A model generated the notes under the pieces. It saw only the letters and a list, made by a program, of their open reading frames with translations, was not told the origin of the DNA and made no database searches. From assembly GCA_019634615.1 (NCBI GenBank), contig JAHCAZ010000007.1:1-64000 (forward strand): 64,000 bases of DNA, written 5' to 3'. Both the position numbers and the translations under genes were made by a program. Source of the stretch: Opitutaceae bacterium (GTDB lineage Bacteria; Verrucomicrobiota; Verrucomicrobiia; Opitutales; Opitutaceae). Numbering within the stretch: the stretch's first letter is position 1; each line of letters starts with the position of its first letter. Shown here one piece after another: positions 1 through 8,137 of the stretch.

Positions 1-1
1 C

Positions 2-760
2 CTGCTCGCCCGCGAGGGCTACGTCGTGACCTCCGCCCTCGACGGCCGCGCCGGCATCGACCAGGCCCGCGCCCAGCGGCCCGACGTCGTGATCCTCGAC
101 ATCCTCCTGCCCGAGGTCGACGGCGAGAGCGTCCTCAACCGCTTCAAGGCCATCCCCGAGCTCCAGCGCGTGCCCATCGTCCTGCTCACGCTGTCCGAGG
201 CCGACGGCCAGGGCTTCGCCCTCGGCGCCGCCGACTACGTCACCAAGCCCATCGAGTCCAGCCGCCTCCTGCCTGTCCTCGCCAAGCTCCGCGCCGGGCG
301 CGCAAACAACCCGATCATGGTCGTCGAGGACGACGCCCCGACCCGCGAGGTCATCGTCCGCCTCCTCGAGCGCGAGAACTGGCCCATCATCGAGGCCGAG
401 AACGGCCGGCGCGCCCTCGACCTGATGCAGACGCAGCCGCCCTCGCTCGTCGTGCTCGATCTCCTGATGCCCGAGCTCGACGGCTTCGGCGTCCTGCGCG
501 CGATGCGCGTCAATCCCGACTGGCGCGACATCCCCGTCGTCGTCCTCACCTCGATCGACCTCACCAACGAGATCCGCGCCCTCCTCCAGCAGCAGGCCGA
601 CCGTGTCTTCCAGAAGGGCACCTACGCCAAGGAGGAGCTGCTGGCCGAGATCCGCACCTCCGTGGACGCGTTCATCAAGCGCCGCAGCCAGAGCGCCGCG
701 CCCTTCCCCACGCCTTCCTCCCCGCCGGCCCCGACCGGCCCAACCGCAGCCAAATCCTGA
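2..760 (+). CDS. Tandem-receiver response regulator, 5' end outside window
   Basis: The reading frame is open from the first bases, so the gene starts upstream; the first visible GTG at 26 lies inside a receiver domain and is not a real start. Two CheY-like receiver domains are visible. The first has lost its N-terminal acidic pocket to the window edge but keeps the phosphoacceptor segment VVILDILLPEVDG and the conserved Lys in DYVTKP. The second runs from NPIMVVEDD through VVLDLLMPELDG to a Lys in FQKG. A Pro/Ser/Ala-rich tail follows and no output domain is seen. It may be a free-standing regulator or the C-terminus of a hybrid histidine kinase. It is followed after 4 nt by another receiver gene and then a receiver-cyclase, so it probably belongs to one phosphorelay. 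Confidence 0.85.
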   Translation: MLAREGYVVTSALDGRAGIDQARAQRPDVVILDILLPEVDGESVLNRFKAIPELQRVPIVLLTLSEADGQGFALGAADYVTKPIESSRLLPVLAKLRAGRANNPIMVVEDDAPTREVIVRLLERENWPIIEAENGRRALDLMQTQPPSLVVLDLLMPELDGFGVLRAMRVNPDWRDIPVVVLTSIDLTNEIRALLQQQADRVFQKGTYAKEELLAEIRTSVDAFIKRRSQSAAPFPTPSSPPAPTGPTAAKS

Positions 761-764
761 CATC

Positions 765-1142
765 ATGCCCAAAATTCTCCTGGTAGAAGACAACGAGATG
801 AACCGCGACATGCTGAGCCGCCGCCTGCAGAAGCGCGGCTTCACCGTGATCATCGCCGTCGACGGCCAGCCCGGCATCGACCTCGCCCGGGCCGAGAAGC
901 CCGACCTCATCCTCATGGACATGAGCCTGCCCGGCATCAGCGGCTGGGACGCCAGCCGCCAGCTCAAGGCCGACGCCGCCACCGCCCCGATCCCGATCAT
1001 CGCCCTGACCGCCCACGCCATGGCCGAGGACCGGGCCAAGGCCCTCGCCGCCGGCTGCAACGAGTTCGAGACCAAGCCCGTCGACCTCAACGCCCTCCTC
1101 GCCAAGATCGACGCGCTCCTCCCCAAGGCGCCGCCGGCATGA
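765..1142 (+). CDS. Single-domain response regulator (CheY/DivK-like)
   Basis: This 125-residue protein is one receiver domain. It begins MPKILLVEDNEMNRDML (acidic pair E-D), carries the phosphoacceptor Asp in LILMDMSLPGISGW, the switch Thr in IALTAHAM and the conserved Lys in FETKPVD. No output domain follows, so it should act as a phosphotransfer intermediate or through protein contacts. The ATG at 765 follows the previous stop by 4 nt, and its stop overlaps the next start as ATGA, which implies translational coupling in one operon. The same frame stays open upstream, but that part is Arg/Pro/Ser shadow sequence and is not receiver-like. Confidence 0.92.
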   Translation: MPKILLVEDNEMNRDMLSRRLQKRGFTVIIAVDGQPGIDLARAEKPDLILMDMSLPGISGWDASRQLKADAATAPIPIIALTAHAMAEDRAKALAAGCNEFETKPVDLNALLAKIDALLPKAPPA

Positions 1143-2722
1143 CCACCGGTTCCCCCGCTCCCGACCAGCCCGGCGCGCCGCGCGACGCGGCCGCCACCAA
1201 TGATGCCCTCGTCCATCTGCGGCACGAGCTGCGCACGCCGCTGAACCAGATCCTCGGCTACACCGAGATGCTGCTGGAGATCCTCACCGAGGCCGGCGGC
1301 CAGCAGGCGCTGGTCAATGACCTCGGCAAGGTCCGCAGCTCCGGCGACGAGATCAACACCCTGCTCGGCTACAGCCTCGTGCAGTGGAAGATCGAGTCCG
1401 GCCAGGTCGACCTCCGCGACTTCCGCCAGCGCGCCCAGGCCCTCCTCGACCGGCTCTGCGCCGCCCGCGACCGCAGCGAGCAGGCCGCCGAGGCGGCACA
1501 CCTGGCCGACGTGGTCTCCGACCTCAGGAAGATCGCCCTCGCCGCCGCCAACCTCCGGGCCTTCCTCGACCACGACTTCTTCGCCAAACCCGGCACCGCC
1601 GCCCCCGCCATCCCCGCCGAACCGCTGCCGACGCCGAGCTCGAAGCACCCGTTCGCCGAGCCCGGCGGCGCCCTCTTCAACTGCCGCCTCCTCGTCGTCG
1701 ACGACCAGGAGATGAACCGCGAGATGCTGCTCCGCCGCCTGTTCCGCATGGGCTACAACGCGACCGCCGCCGAGGACGGCAAGGTCGCCCTCGAGCTGAT
1801 GCAGCGCGAGCAGTTCGACCTCGTCCTCCTCGACATCGTGATGCCGGTGATGGACGGCTTCGAGATGCTCAGCCGCATCAAGGCCGACCACAAGCTGCGC
1901 CACATCCCGGTCATCATGCTCACCGCCGTGGACGAGCCCGCCAGCACGGTGCGCTGCATCGAGAGCGGCGCCGAGGACTACGTCCCCAAGCCCTTCAACC
2001 CCGTCATCCTCCGCGCCCGCATCAACGCCTCCCTCGAGAAGAAGCGCCTCCGCGACCTCGAGCGCGCCTACATGGCCGAGATCCAGTCCGAGCGCGCCAA
2101 GTCCGAGCACCTCCTCCTGAACATCCTGCCCCGCGCCGTCAGCGAGCGCCTCAAGGGTGGCGAGAAGACGATCGTCAACCACTTCGCCCAGGCCACGGTG
2201 CTCTTCGCCGACATCGTGGGCTTCACCCGCATCGCCGCCGAGAACCCGCCGGTCGACACGGTCAACCTCCTCAACGAGATCTTCTCCGCCTTCGACCAGC
2301 TCCTCGACCGCATCGGCGTCGAGAAGATCAAGACCATCGGCGACGCCTACATGGTCGTCGCCGGCGTCCCGCTCGCGCAGTCCGACCACGCCCTCCGCGC
2401 CGCCCACATGGCCCTCGGCATCCAGACGACGCTGCAGGAGTTCAACCAACGGCACGGCTTCAACTGGAGCGTCCGCATCGGCATGCACAGCGGCCCGCTT
2501 GTCGCCGGCATCATCGGCTCCAAGAAGTTCGCCTACGACCTCTGGGGCGACACCGTCAACGTCGCCAGCCGCCTCGAGTCCCAGGGCGCACCCGGCGTGA
2601 TCCAGGTCTCCTCGACGACCGCCGACCTCCTCCGTCCCTACTGCGAACTCGCCCCCCGCGGCGAGGTCGACCTCAAGAACCGCGGCCGGATCACGACCTT
2701 CCAGCTGCTGCGCCTGCGGTGA
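1139..2722 (+). CDS. HisKA-receiver-class III adenylate cyclase
   Basis: This 527-residue signalling protein has three parts. Residues about 20-140 resemble a histidine-kinase dimerisation domain, with His29 in RHELRTPLNQ. Residues about 181-300 are a receiver with phosphoacceptor Asp232 in LVLLDIVMPVMDG and Lys284. Residues about 345-527 are a class III nucleotide cyclase. The cyclase has both metal Asp residues (Asp358 in FADIVGFT, Asp402 in KTIGDAYM), the adenine-selecting pair Lys398 and Asp467, and the transition-state residues Asn474 and Arg478, so it should make cAMP from ATP. No HATPase domain is present, so the His must be phosphorylated by another kinase or be vestigial. Its start overlaps the upstream receiver gene by 4 nt. 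Confidence 0.93.
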   Translation: MTTGSPAPDQPGAPRDAAATNDALVHLRHELRTPLNQILGYTEMLLEILTEAGGQQALVNDLGKVRSSGDEINTLLGYSLVQWKIESGQVDLRDFRQRAQALLDRLCAARDRSEQAAEAAHLADVVSDLRKIALAAANLRAFLDHDFFAKPGTAAPAIPAEPLPTPSSKHPFAEPGGALFNCRLLVVDDQEMNREMLLRRLFRMGYNATAAEDGKVALELMQREQFDLVLLDIVMPVMDGFEMLSRIKADHKLRHIPVIMLTAVDEPASTVRCIESGAEDYVPKPFNPVILRARINASLEKKRLRDLERAYMAEIQSERAKSEHLLLNILPRAVSERLKGGEKTIVNHFAQATVLFADIVGFTRIAAENPPVDTVNLLNEIFSAFDQLLDRIGVEKIKTIGDAYMVVAGVPLAQSDHALRAAHMALGIQTTLQEFNQRHGFNWSVRIGMHSGPLVAGIIGSKKFAYDLWGDTVNVASRLESQGAPGVIQVSSTTADLLRPYCELAPRGEVDLKNRGRITTFQLLRLR

Positions 2723-2736
2723 TCGGACCTGATGAG

Positions 2737-2903
2737 AACCGCGAAGGACGCGAAGTGACGCGAAGGATGGCCATTCATTTCAACGCGGAAACGCGGAAGG
2801 GCGAAAGCGCGGAATCGATCCCGGCATTTTTCCGCGTTTCCGCCCTTCCGCGCTTCCGCGATCGGTTCGACCTCATCGCGCCCCTTCGCACCGTTTCGCG
2901 GTT
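2737..2903 (+). repeat. Nested inverted repeat of period-9/10 phrases (AACC...GGTT element)
   Basis: The outer left arm (2737-2766) starts AACC and repeats CGCGAAG-type units every 9-10 nt. The outer right arm (2883-2903) is its imperfect reverse complement and ends TTCGCGGTT. A second pair built from GCGGAA units lies inside, at about 2782-2815 and 2830-2861. Folded, it would give a long two-tier hairpin. It sits between the cyclase gene and the exported-protein gene and runs into the latter's 5' coding part. The same grammar recurs at 25224, 38725 and 44803. Confidence 0.8.
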
Positions 2904-3573
2904 TACCTTCTGCCTCCTTTCCGCCGCCTCGGTCGCACTCGCCGCGCTGCCGCCCGAGTACGCCGCGATCTGCGAGTCGTTCCAGACGCAGAATCCCAAG
3001 GGCTGGTCCTTCACCCAGACCACCTCCGCCGAGGGCAGGACGCTCGTCGAGCGCTACGACGCCGCCCAGCCCGAGTTCTCCCGCTGGACGCTGATCGAGG
3101 AGAACGGTCGCGCCCCCACCGAGGAGGAGGCGCGCACTTACCGCGAGAAATTTACCCGGCGCTCCCGGGGCGGCAGCGCCCCGGCGATCGCCAGCCAGCT
3201 CGAACTCCCGACGGCCGAGCTCGTCTCCGAGGACGCCGCGCAGGCCGTGTACCGCTTCAGGCTCAAGGTCGAGGACGAGGACGACAAGACCGCCAATTTC
3301 CTGCGCGCGAACGTCACCTTTCACAAGGCAACCCATTCCATCACCTGCTTCGAGCTCGCCAGCGTCGAAGTCTTCGCGCCCGTCTTCGGCGTGAAGATCC
3401 GCGAGCTCCGCACCGCGATCCACTACCACCTGCCCACGGCGGATCGCCCCGCGCTGCTCGACAAGGTCACCACCCGCACCCGCGGCCGCGCGTTCTTCAA
3501 GTCGCTCGATGCCGACATGCTCGTGACCTACACGGACTACACGTGGGCGGGCAAGATGCCGACGGCGAAATAG
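2767..3573 (+). CDS. Predicted exported protein of unknown function
   Basis: I do not recognise the family. The reliable part begins with a signal-peptide-like stretch (RTVSRFTFCLLSAASVALA, roughly residues 43-61 from this start) followed by ALPPEYAAIC, and continues as a mixed alpha/beta protein of about 205 mature residues ending AGKMPTAK. The only in-frame ATG upstream of the signal-like segment is at 2767, with a GTG at 2755. Both lie inside the inverted repeat at 2737-2903, so the first about 40 residues are encoded by repeat sequence. The native start may have been displaced by repeat insertion, or an unusual start codon may be used. A periplasmic or envelope location is inferred from the hydrophobic segment only. 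Confidence 0.6.
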   Translation: MAIHFNAETRKGESAESIPAFFRVSALPRFRDRFDLIAPLRTVSRFTFCLLSAASVALAALPPEYAAICESFQTQNPKGWSFTQTTSAEGRTLVERYDAAQPEFSRWTLIEENGRAPTEEEARTYREKFTRRSRGGSAPAIASQLELPTAELVSEDAAQAVYRFRLKVEDEDDKTANFLRANVTFHKATHSITCFELASVEVFAPVFGVKIRELRTAIHYHLPTADRPALLDKVTTRTRGRAFFKSLDADMLVTYTDYTWAGKMPTAK

Positions 3574-3588
3574 GCGGAATTCTCGTCA

Positions 3589-3649
3589 GGTAACGCCCGT
3601 CCAGCCTGCCCGCCGTAGGCTTGGCGAAGGTGGGAGGCCGGGCGCTACC
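3589..3649. repeat. Intergenic dyad between convergent genes
   Basis: An 11-nt arm GGTAACGCCCG (3589-3599) is matched by CGGGCGCTACC (3639-3649), 10 of 11 positions complementary. A shorter AGCCT/AGGCT stem lies inside. It separates the convergent ends of the exported-protein gene and glgB and could end transcription from both sides. No T-tract follows either arm, so termination is a guess. The sequence has the look of a dispersed intergenic element and differs from the AACC...GGTT family. Confidence 0.55.
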
Positions 3650-3662
3650 CAAGGCTTGCGCC

Positions 3663-5870
3663 TCAAGCCCGCCAGCGGAACACCGAGGTCGTCAACGGCG
3701 GGAGGGTGAGCACAAGCGACTGCCCCTGGCCGTGGGCCGGCACCGGCTCGGTCTGCCGGCGGCCCTCGTTGCCGAGGCCGCTGCCGCCGTAGTACTGGCT
3801 GTTGGTGTTGATGACTTCCTCCCAGATGCCACCGCGCGGCACGCCGATGCGGTACTCCTGCCGAATGGCGGCCGAGAAGTGCCCGACCACGAGAAACATC
3901 GTCTGCTCGCCCGCGTCGGTGCGCAGGTACGCGACCAGGTTCGCCCCGGCGTCATCGCAGCTCACCCAGCGGAATCCCTGCGGGTTCAGGTCGTTCGCCC
4001 CCAGCGCCGCCTCGCCGGTGTACAGGCGGTTCAGGTCGCGCACCAGCAGCCGCACGCCCTCGTGGTCCGGGTACTGGCACAGGTGCCAGTCGAGGCTGCG
4101 CGTGTAGTTCCACTCGTGGGCCTGGGCGAACTCGCCGCCCATGAACAGCAGCTTCTTGCCCGGCCACGCCCACATGTGGGCATAAAGCGCGCGCAGGTTC
4201 GCGGCCTTCTCCGGGATGTGCCAGGCGGCCATCTTGTAGAGCAGCGAAGCCTTCCCGTGCACGACCTCGTCGTGCGAGAACACCGTCACGAAGTTCTCCG
4301 CGTACTGGTAGAGCATGCCAAAGGTCAGGTCGTCCTGGTGCCATTTGCGGTAGATCGGCTCCTTCGCGAAGTACCGCAGCGTGTCGTGCATCCAGCCCAT
4401 GTTCCACTTGTAGTCGAACCCGAGGCCGCCCTGCGCCGTCGGCTTGCTGACCGCCGGGAACGAGGTCGATTCCTCCGCGATCATGACCACGCCCGGGTAA
4501 TAGTGGTGCACGAGGTCGTTGGTGCGCCGCAGGAACTCGATCGCCTCGAGATTCTCGCGGCCGCCGTGCTCGTTGGGGATCCACTCGCCGGCCTTGCGCG
4601 AGTAGTCGAGGTAAAGCATCGAGGCCACCGCGTCCACGCGCAGGCCGTCGAGATGGTAGCGGTCGAGCCAGGCGAGCGCGTTGGCCTGCAGGAAGCAGCG
4701 CACCTCGTTGCGCCCGTAGTTGAAGATGAGCGTGCCCCAGTCCATGTGCGCGCCCTTCCGCGGATCCGCGTGCTCGTAGAGATGCGTGCCGTCGAAGTTG
4801 GCCAGCGCGAAGCTGTCGCGCGGGAAATGCGCCGGCACCCAGTCGAGGATCACGCCGATCCCGCGCTGGTGCAGGTGGTCCACGAACCACGCGAAGTCCT
4901 CCGGCGTCCCGAAACGGTGCGTCGGGGCGTAGAACCCCGTCACCTGATAGCCCCAGGAACCGTCGAACGGATGCTCCGCCAGCGGCATGACCTCGATGTG
5001 CGTGAAGCCGAGCTCGACCACGTAATCCGCCAGCATCGGGGCGAGCTCGCGGTAGCTGAGCGGGCGGTTCGCATCCTCGAGCTTGCGTCGCCAGGAGCCG
5101 AGATGGACCTCGTAGATCGACATCGGCCGGTCGAGCTGCCCGGCCTGCGCCCGCCGCCGCTCCATCCACTCGCCGTCCTGCCAGGCGTGCCGCCGCGGGT
5201 TGCACACGATCGAGGCGTTGTTCGGCGGCGACTCGAAATACGTGCCGTAGGGATCCGTCTTCACGTGCACGTGTCCTTGGCGGTCGCGGATGAAGAACTT
5301 GTACAACTCACCCTCGCCCAGGCCCGGCACGAACAGCTCCCAGACCCCGGAGCCGCCCATCGTGCGCATCGGATGATAACGCCCGTCCCAGTGGTTGTGG
5401 TTGCACCCGAGCGAGACCTGCATGGCGTTCGGCGCCCACACGGCGAAGGCCACGCCCGGCACGCCGTCCACGGTGCGCAGGTGCGCCCCGAGCTTCTCGT
5501 AGATGCGGTGCTCGTTGCCCTCGTTGAAGAGGTAAAGGTCCTGCGGCCCCAGCGTCGGCAGGAAGGCGTAGGGGTCGTGGATCTGCCGGATCTCGCCCGC
5601 GGGCGTGCGGATCCGCAGCTGGTACTTGAAGACGGCCGAGCGCCGCGGCAGGAAGGCCTCGAAGAAACCCTCCGGCGCCAGCCGCGTCATCGCCCACGCC
5701 TCGTTGCGGGCCGGGTCGACGACCGCGCAGCTCACCGCCTCGCGCACGAGGGCCCGGACGACCAGCCCCTTCGCCTTGCCTCGCGTGTGCGGGTGCATGC
5801 CGAGCACCGCATGCGGCGATGCATGCCGCGCCTTCAGGAGGGTTTCCAACTCTTTGGCCGAGATGATCAC
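3663..5870 (-). CDS. glgB: 1,4-alpha-glucan branching enzyme
   Basis: This 735-residue protein matches the usual GlgB length. It makes alpha-1,6 branches in glycogen in the cytoplasm. From the N-terminus it has a linker/CBM48 region, a GH13 catalytic barrel and a C-terminal beta domain. GH13 motifs are clear: GVILDWVPAHFP (region I), GLRVDAVASMLYLDYSR (region II, nucleophile Asp), VMIAEESTSFP (region III, acid/base Glu) and TVFSHDEVVHGK (region IV). The start chosen is GTG at 5870 giving VIISAKELETLL, since no in-frame ATG fits better and the frame upstream is non-GlgB. No other glycogen gene lies in the window. It is divergent from lptD across 180 nt. Confidence 0.95.
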   Translation of the reverse strand: MIISAKELETLLKARHASPHAVLGMHPHTRGKAKGLVVRALVREAVSCAVVDPARNEAWAMTRLAPEGFFEAFLPRRSAVFKYQLRIRTPAGEIRQIHDPYAFLPTLGPQDLYLFNEGNEHRIYEKLGAHLRTVDGVPGVAFAVWAPNAMQVSLGCNHNHWDGRYHPMRTMGGSGVWELFVPGLGEGELYKFFIRDRQGHVHVKTDPYGTYFESPPNNASIVCNPRRHAWQDGEWMERRRAQAGQLDRPMSIYEVHLGSWRRKLEDANRPLSYRELAPMLADYVVELGFTHIEVMPLAEHPFDGSWGYQVTGFYAPTHRFGTPEDFAWFVDHLHQRGIGVILDWVPAHFPRDSFALANFDGTHLYEHADPRKGAHMDWGTLIFNYGRNEVRCFLQANALAWLDRYHLDGLRVDAVASMLYLDYSRKAGEWIPNEHGGRENLEAIEFLRRTNDLVHHYYPGVVMIAEESTSFPAVSKPTAQGGLGFDYKWNMGWMHDTLRYFAKEPIYRKWHQDDLTFGMLYQYAENFVTVFSHDEVVHGKASLLYKMAAWHIPEKAANLRALYAHMWAWPGKKLLFMGGEFAQAHEWNYTRSLDWHLCQYPDHEGVRLLVRDLNRLYTGEAALGANDLNPQGFRWVSCDDAGANLVAYLRTDAGEQTMFLVVGHFSAAIRQEYRIGVPRGGIWEEVINTNSQYYGGSGLGNEGRRQTEPVPAHGQGQSLVLTLPPLTTSVFRWRA

Positions 5871-5950
5871 GCAAGCCGAACGTGCCGTCTTCGCCCGGCC
5901 GGGTCTAGGCTTTTCCCAACCCGTTTGAATGAGGGCAGCCGGGAAACCAG

Positions 5951-5972
5951 GGGAATCCGAAGGTCGATTCCC
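5951..5972. promoter_or_regulatory. Short perfect dyad in the glgB-lptD divergent spacer
   Basis: GGGAATC (5951-5957) and GATTCCC (5966-5972) form a perfect 7-bp inverted repeat with an 8-nt centre. It lies midway between the two divergent starts. It could be an operator or a leader hairpin, but nothing else supports a role, and such dyads arise by chance in GC-rich DNA. Confidence 0.25.
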
Positions 5973-6050
5973 GGCCTCCGGGCTTCCTCCTTCCACCCCC
6001 TCCGCTGGGAGCTTGCTAGCCTTCTTCCTGCCGCCTTTGCTGCGCCCAAC

Positions 6051-8132
6051 GTGATTTTCCGCCTGCTCACGCTCTTCCTGCTCCTCGCCGCGCCGCTCGT
6101 CCACGCGCAGACGCCCGCCGCGGTCGGTTCGGATCTTTCCGGCCGCACGGTCGCCTATGACGAGACGACCAAGGAGATCGTCCTCACCGGCGACGCGCGC
6201 TTCGTCGACGGCAATCTCCTCATCGAGGCCGACGAGATCCGCTACCACGCCGGCACCGGCGTCGCCGTCGCCTCGGGCAACGTGCGCTACACGCGCGGCG
6301 CCGAGCGCATGCTGGCCGACCGCATCACCTACCGGCGCGCCGACCGCAGCTTCGACCTCACCGCGCCGCGCCTGGGCCGGTATCCCTACTACGTCGCGGG
6401 CGCCACCGCGAGCGGCACGCCGGCCAGCGTGACGGTGCAGGACGCCGTGATCACGGCCCGCGAACCCGGCGGCTTCCAGCCCACCGTGACCGCCGAGCAA
6501 TTGACGTACGCCGCGGACCAGACCATCTCGGCCGCACGGGCGCGCGTCGGCATCGGCCACGTGCAGCCGGTCTCGCTCCCGCATTTCTCGCACCGGCTGA
6601 ACCTGCCCTACATCTCGTACGTGTCGCTGAGCGCCGGCTACCGGTCGTCGCTCGGCGTGTTCACCGAGGGCGGGCTCCATGTGCCCATGGGCGAGGACAC
6701 GAAGCTCGGCGGCACCCTCGGCATCTACACGGCCCGTGGCGTCATGGCCGGGCCCAGCGGCCACTACGAGCTCATGCGGGACGGCCATGCGATCAACGGC
6801 GACTTCAAGTCCGGCTTCATCAACGACCATGGCGAAAAGCTGACCGACATCCTCGGCCGCCCCGTGCCCGAGGACCGGGGCTACATCCAATGGTGGCATG
6901 CGCAGGAGCTCACCGACCGCCTCGACCTCACCGCCCAGCTCCACTACTGGAGCGACTCCGAGGTGCTGCGCGACTTCCGCCCGCACGAGTTCTTCCCGCT
7001 GCAGGAACCGGACAGCTTCGTCGAGTCCACCTACACCGGGCACAATTACTTCGTCTCCGCCTTCGCCCGGGTGCAGCCCAACACCTACCACCGCATGGTC
7101 GAGCGCCTGCCCGAGCTGCACGTCTCCGTGCCGGCCATCGCCCTCGGTCATGGTTTCTACCAGCGCCTCGAGGCCGGATTCGCGTCCCTGCGCGAGGACT
7201 CGCCCCTCGGCGGACCGGCCCTGCTCAGTGATCGCCTCGACGCCTACTACGCCGTCACCCGCTCGTTCACCCCGCGCGAGTGGCTCGGCCTCACGCCCGT
7301 CGCCGGCGGCCGCGTCACCCACTACCGGCGCGCCACCGGCGGCCGCGACACGTACACGCGAACGCTCGGCGAGGTCGGCCTCGATGCCGAGCTCCGGAGC
7401 AGCGGCGTGTTCGAGTACAAGAACGAGACCTGGCAGATCGACGGCATCCGCCACCTCCTCACCCCGCGCCTCTCCTACCGCTACATCGACGAGGCCGACC
7501 GCGGGCGCGCCCACCTCCCGGCGATCGATCGCCGCACGTTCATGACCTACCTGCCGCCGCTCGGCCTCGGCGACACGCGCAACCTCGACGACCTCGGGCC
7601 GGTCAACACGCTCCGCCTGGGCCTCGACAACACGTTCCAGACCCGCGATCCCGCCTACGGCTCGCGCGACCTGCTCGTCCTCAATGCCGCCGCCGACCTC
7701 CGCTTCGACCGGCCGCCCGGCGAGCGCCGCACCTCGGCCGTGCACACCTTCCTCGCCTTCACGCCGGCGCGGTGGCTCGAGTTCGATCTCTACCAGAGCT
7801 TCACCCCGCACGACTTCACGCTCCAGGAGCTGAACACCGGGGTCACCATCCGCGACGGCGACGCCTGGGCGGTGCAGTTCGCCAGCCACTTCCTGCGCCG
7901 GGAGATCGAGGAGTTCATCGTCGGCGGCCAGGTCCGCTGGGACGAGGTGTACGAGCTCGTCGGCCGCCTCCACTACGACTTCCGCACGCGCCGCTTCAAC
8001 GAGCAGGCCTTCGGCGTGCGCCAGAACCTCCAGAATACCTGGGTCGTCGAGTACCTGGTGACGCTCTACGACGGCCCGCGGCGCGAGAGCGACTTCGGCT
8101 TCCGCTTCCAGGTCGAGGCCATCGGCTTCTAG
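6051..8132 (+). CDS. lptD: LPS-assembly outer-membrane protein LptD
   Basis: This 693-residue protein has a signal peptide (IFRLLTLFLLLAAPLVHAQ), an OstA/LptA-like beta-jellyroll at about residues 30-130 (GDARFVDGNLLIEADEIRYH) and a long beta-barrel region ending in Phe (VEAIGF), as expected of an outer-membrane protein. LptD places lipopolysaccharide in the outer leaflet together with the lipoprotein LptE. The GTG at 6051 is chosen because it directly precedes the signal peptide; the frame stays open far upstream but there it is only the shadow of glgB. I find no cysteine in the protein, so the disulfide-dependent maturation of E. coli LptD cannot operate. The next gene starts 5 nt after its stop. 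Confidence 0.88.
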   Translation: MIFRLLTLFLLLAAPLVHAQTPAAVGSDLSGRTVAYDETTKEIVLTGDARFVDGNLLIEADEIRYHAGTGVAVASGNVRYTRGAERMLADRITYRRADRSFDLTAPRLGRYPYYVAGATASGTPASVTVQDAVITAREPGGFQPTVTAEQLTYAADQTISAARARVGIGHVQPVSLPHFSHRLNLPYISYVSLSAGYRSSLGVFTEGGLHVPMGEDTKLGGTLGIYTARGVMAGPSGHYELMRDGHAINGDFKSGFINDHGEKLTDILGRPVPEDRGYIQWWHAQELTDRLDLTAQLHYWSDSEVLRDFRPHEFFPLQEPDSFVESTYTGHNYFVSAFARVQPNTYHRMVERLPELHVSVPAIALGHGFYQRLEAGFASLREDSPLGGPALLSDRLDAYYAVTRSFTPREWLGLTPVAGGRVTHYRRATGGRDTYTRTLGEVGLDAELRSSGVFEYKNETWQIDGIRHLLTPRLSYRYIDEADRGRAHLPAIDRRTFMTYLPPLGLGDTRNLDDLGPVNTLRLGLDNTFQTRDPAYGSRDLLVLNAAADLRFDRPPGERRTSAVHTFLAFTPARWLEFDLYQSFTPHDFTLQELNTGVTIRDGDAWAVQFASHFLRREIEEFIVGGQVRWDEVYELVGRLHYDFRTRRFNEQAFGVRQNLQNTWVVEYLVTLYDGPRRESDFGFRFQVEAIGF

Positions 8133-8137
8133 GGCGC

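Noticed and set aside
3621..6050. Open plus-strand frame of about 800 codons running into lptD
   Set aside because: It is the complement of glgB in a GC-rich genome. Its translation is low-complexity (Arg/Val/Ala/His), while the opposite strand has all GH13 motifs. Only the part from 6051 is a gene.
5871..7973. Long minus-strand frame continuing upstream of glgB, antisense to lptD
   Set aside because: Its product is Gly/Glu/Ala/Val-rich and has no domain; the plus strand has a signal peptide and a beta-barrel protein.
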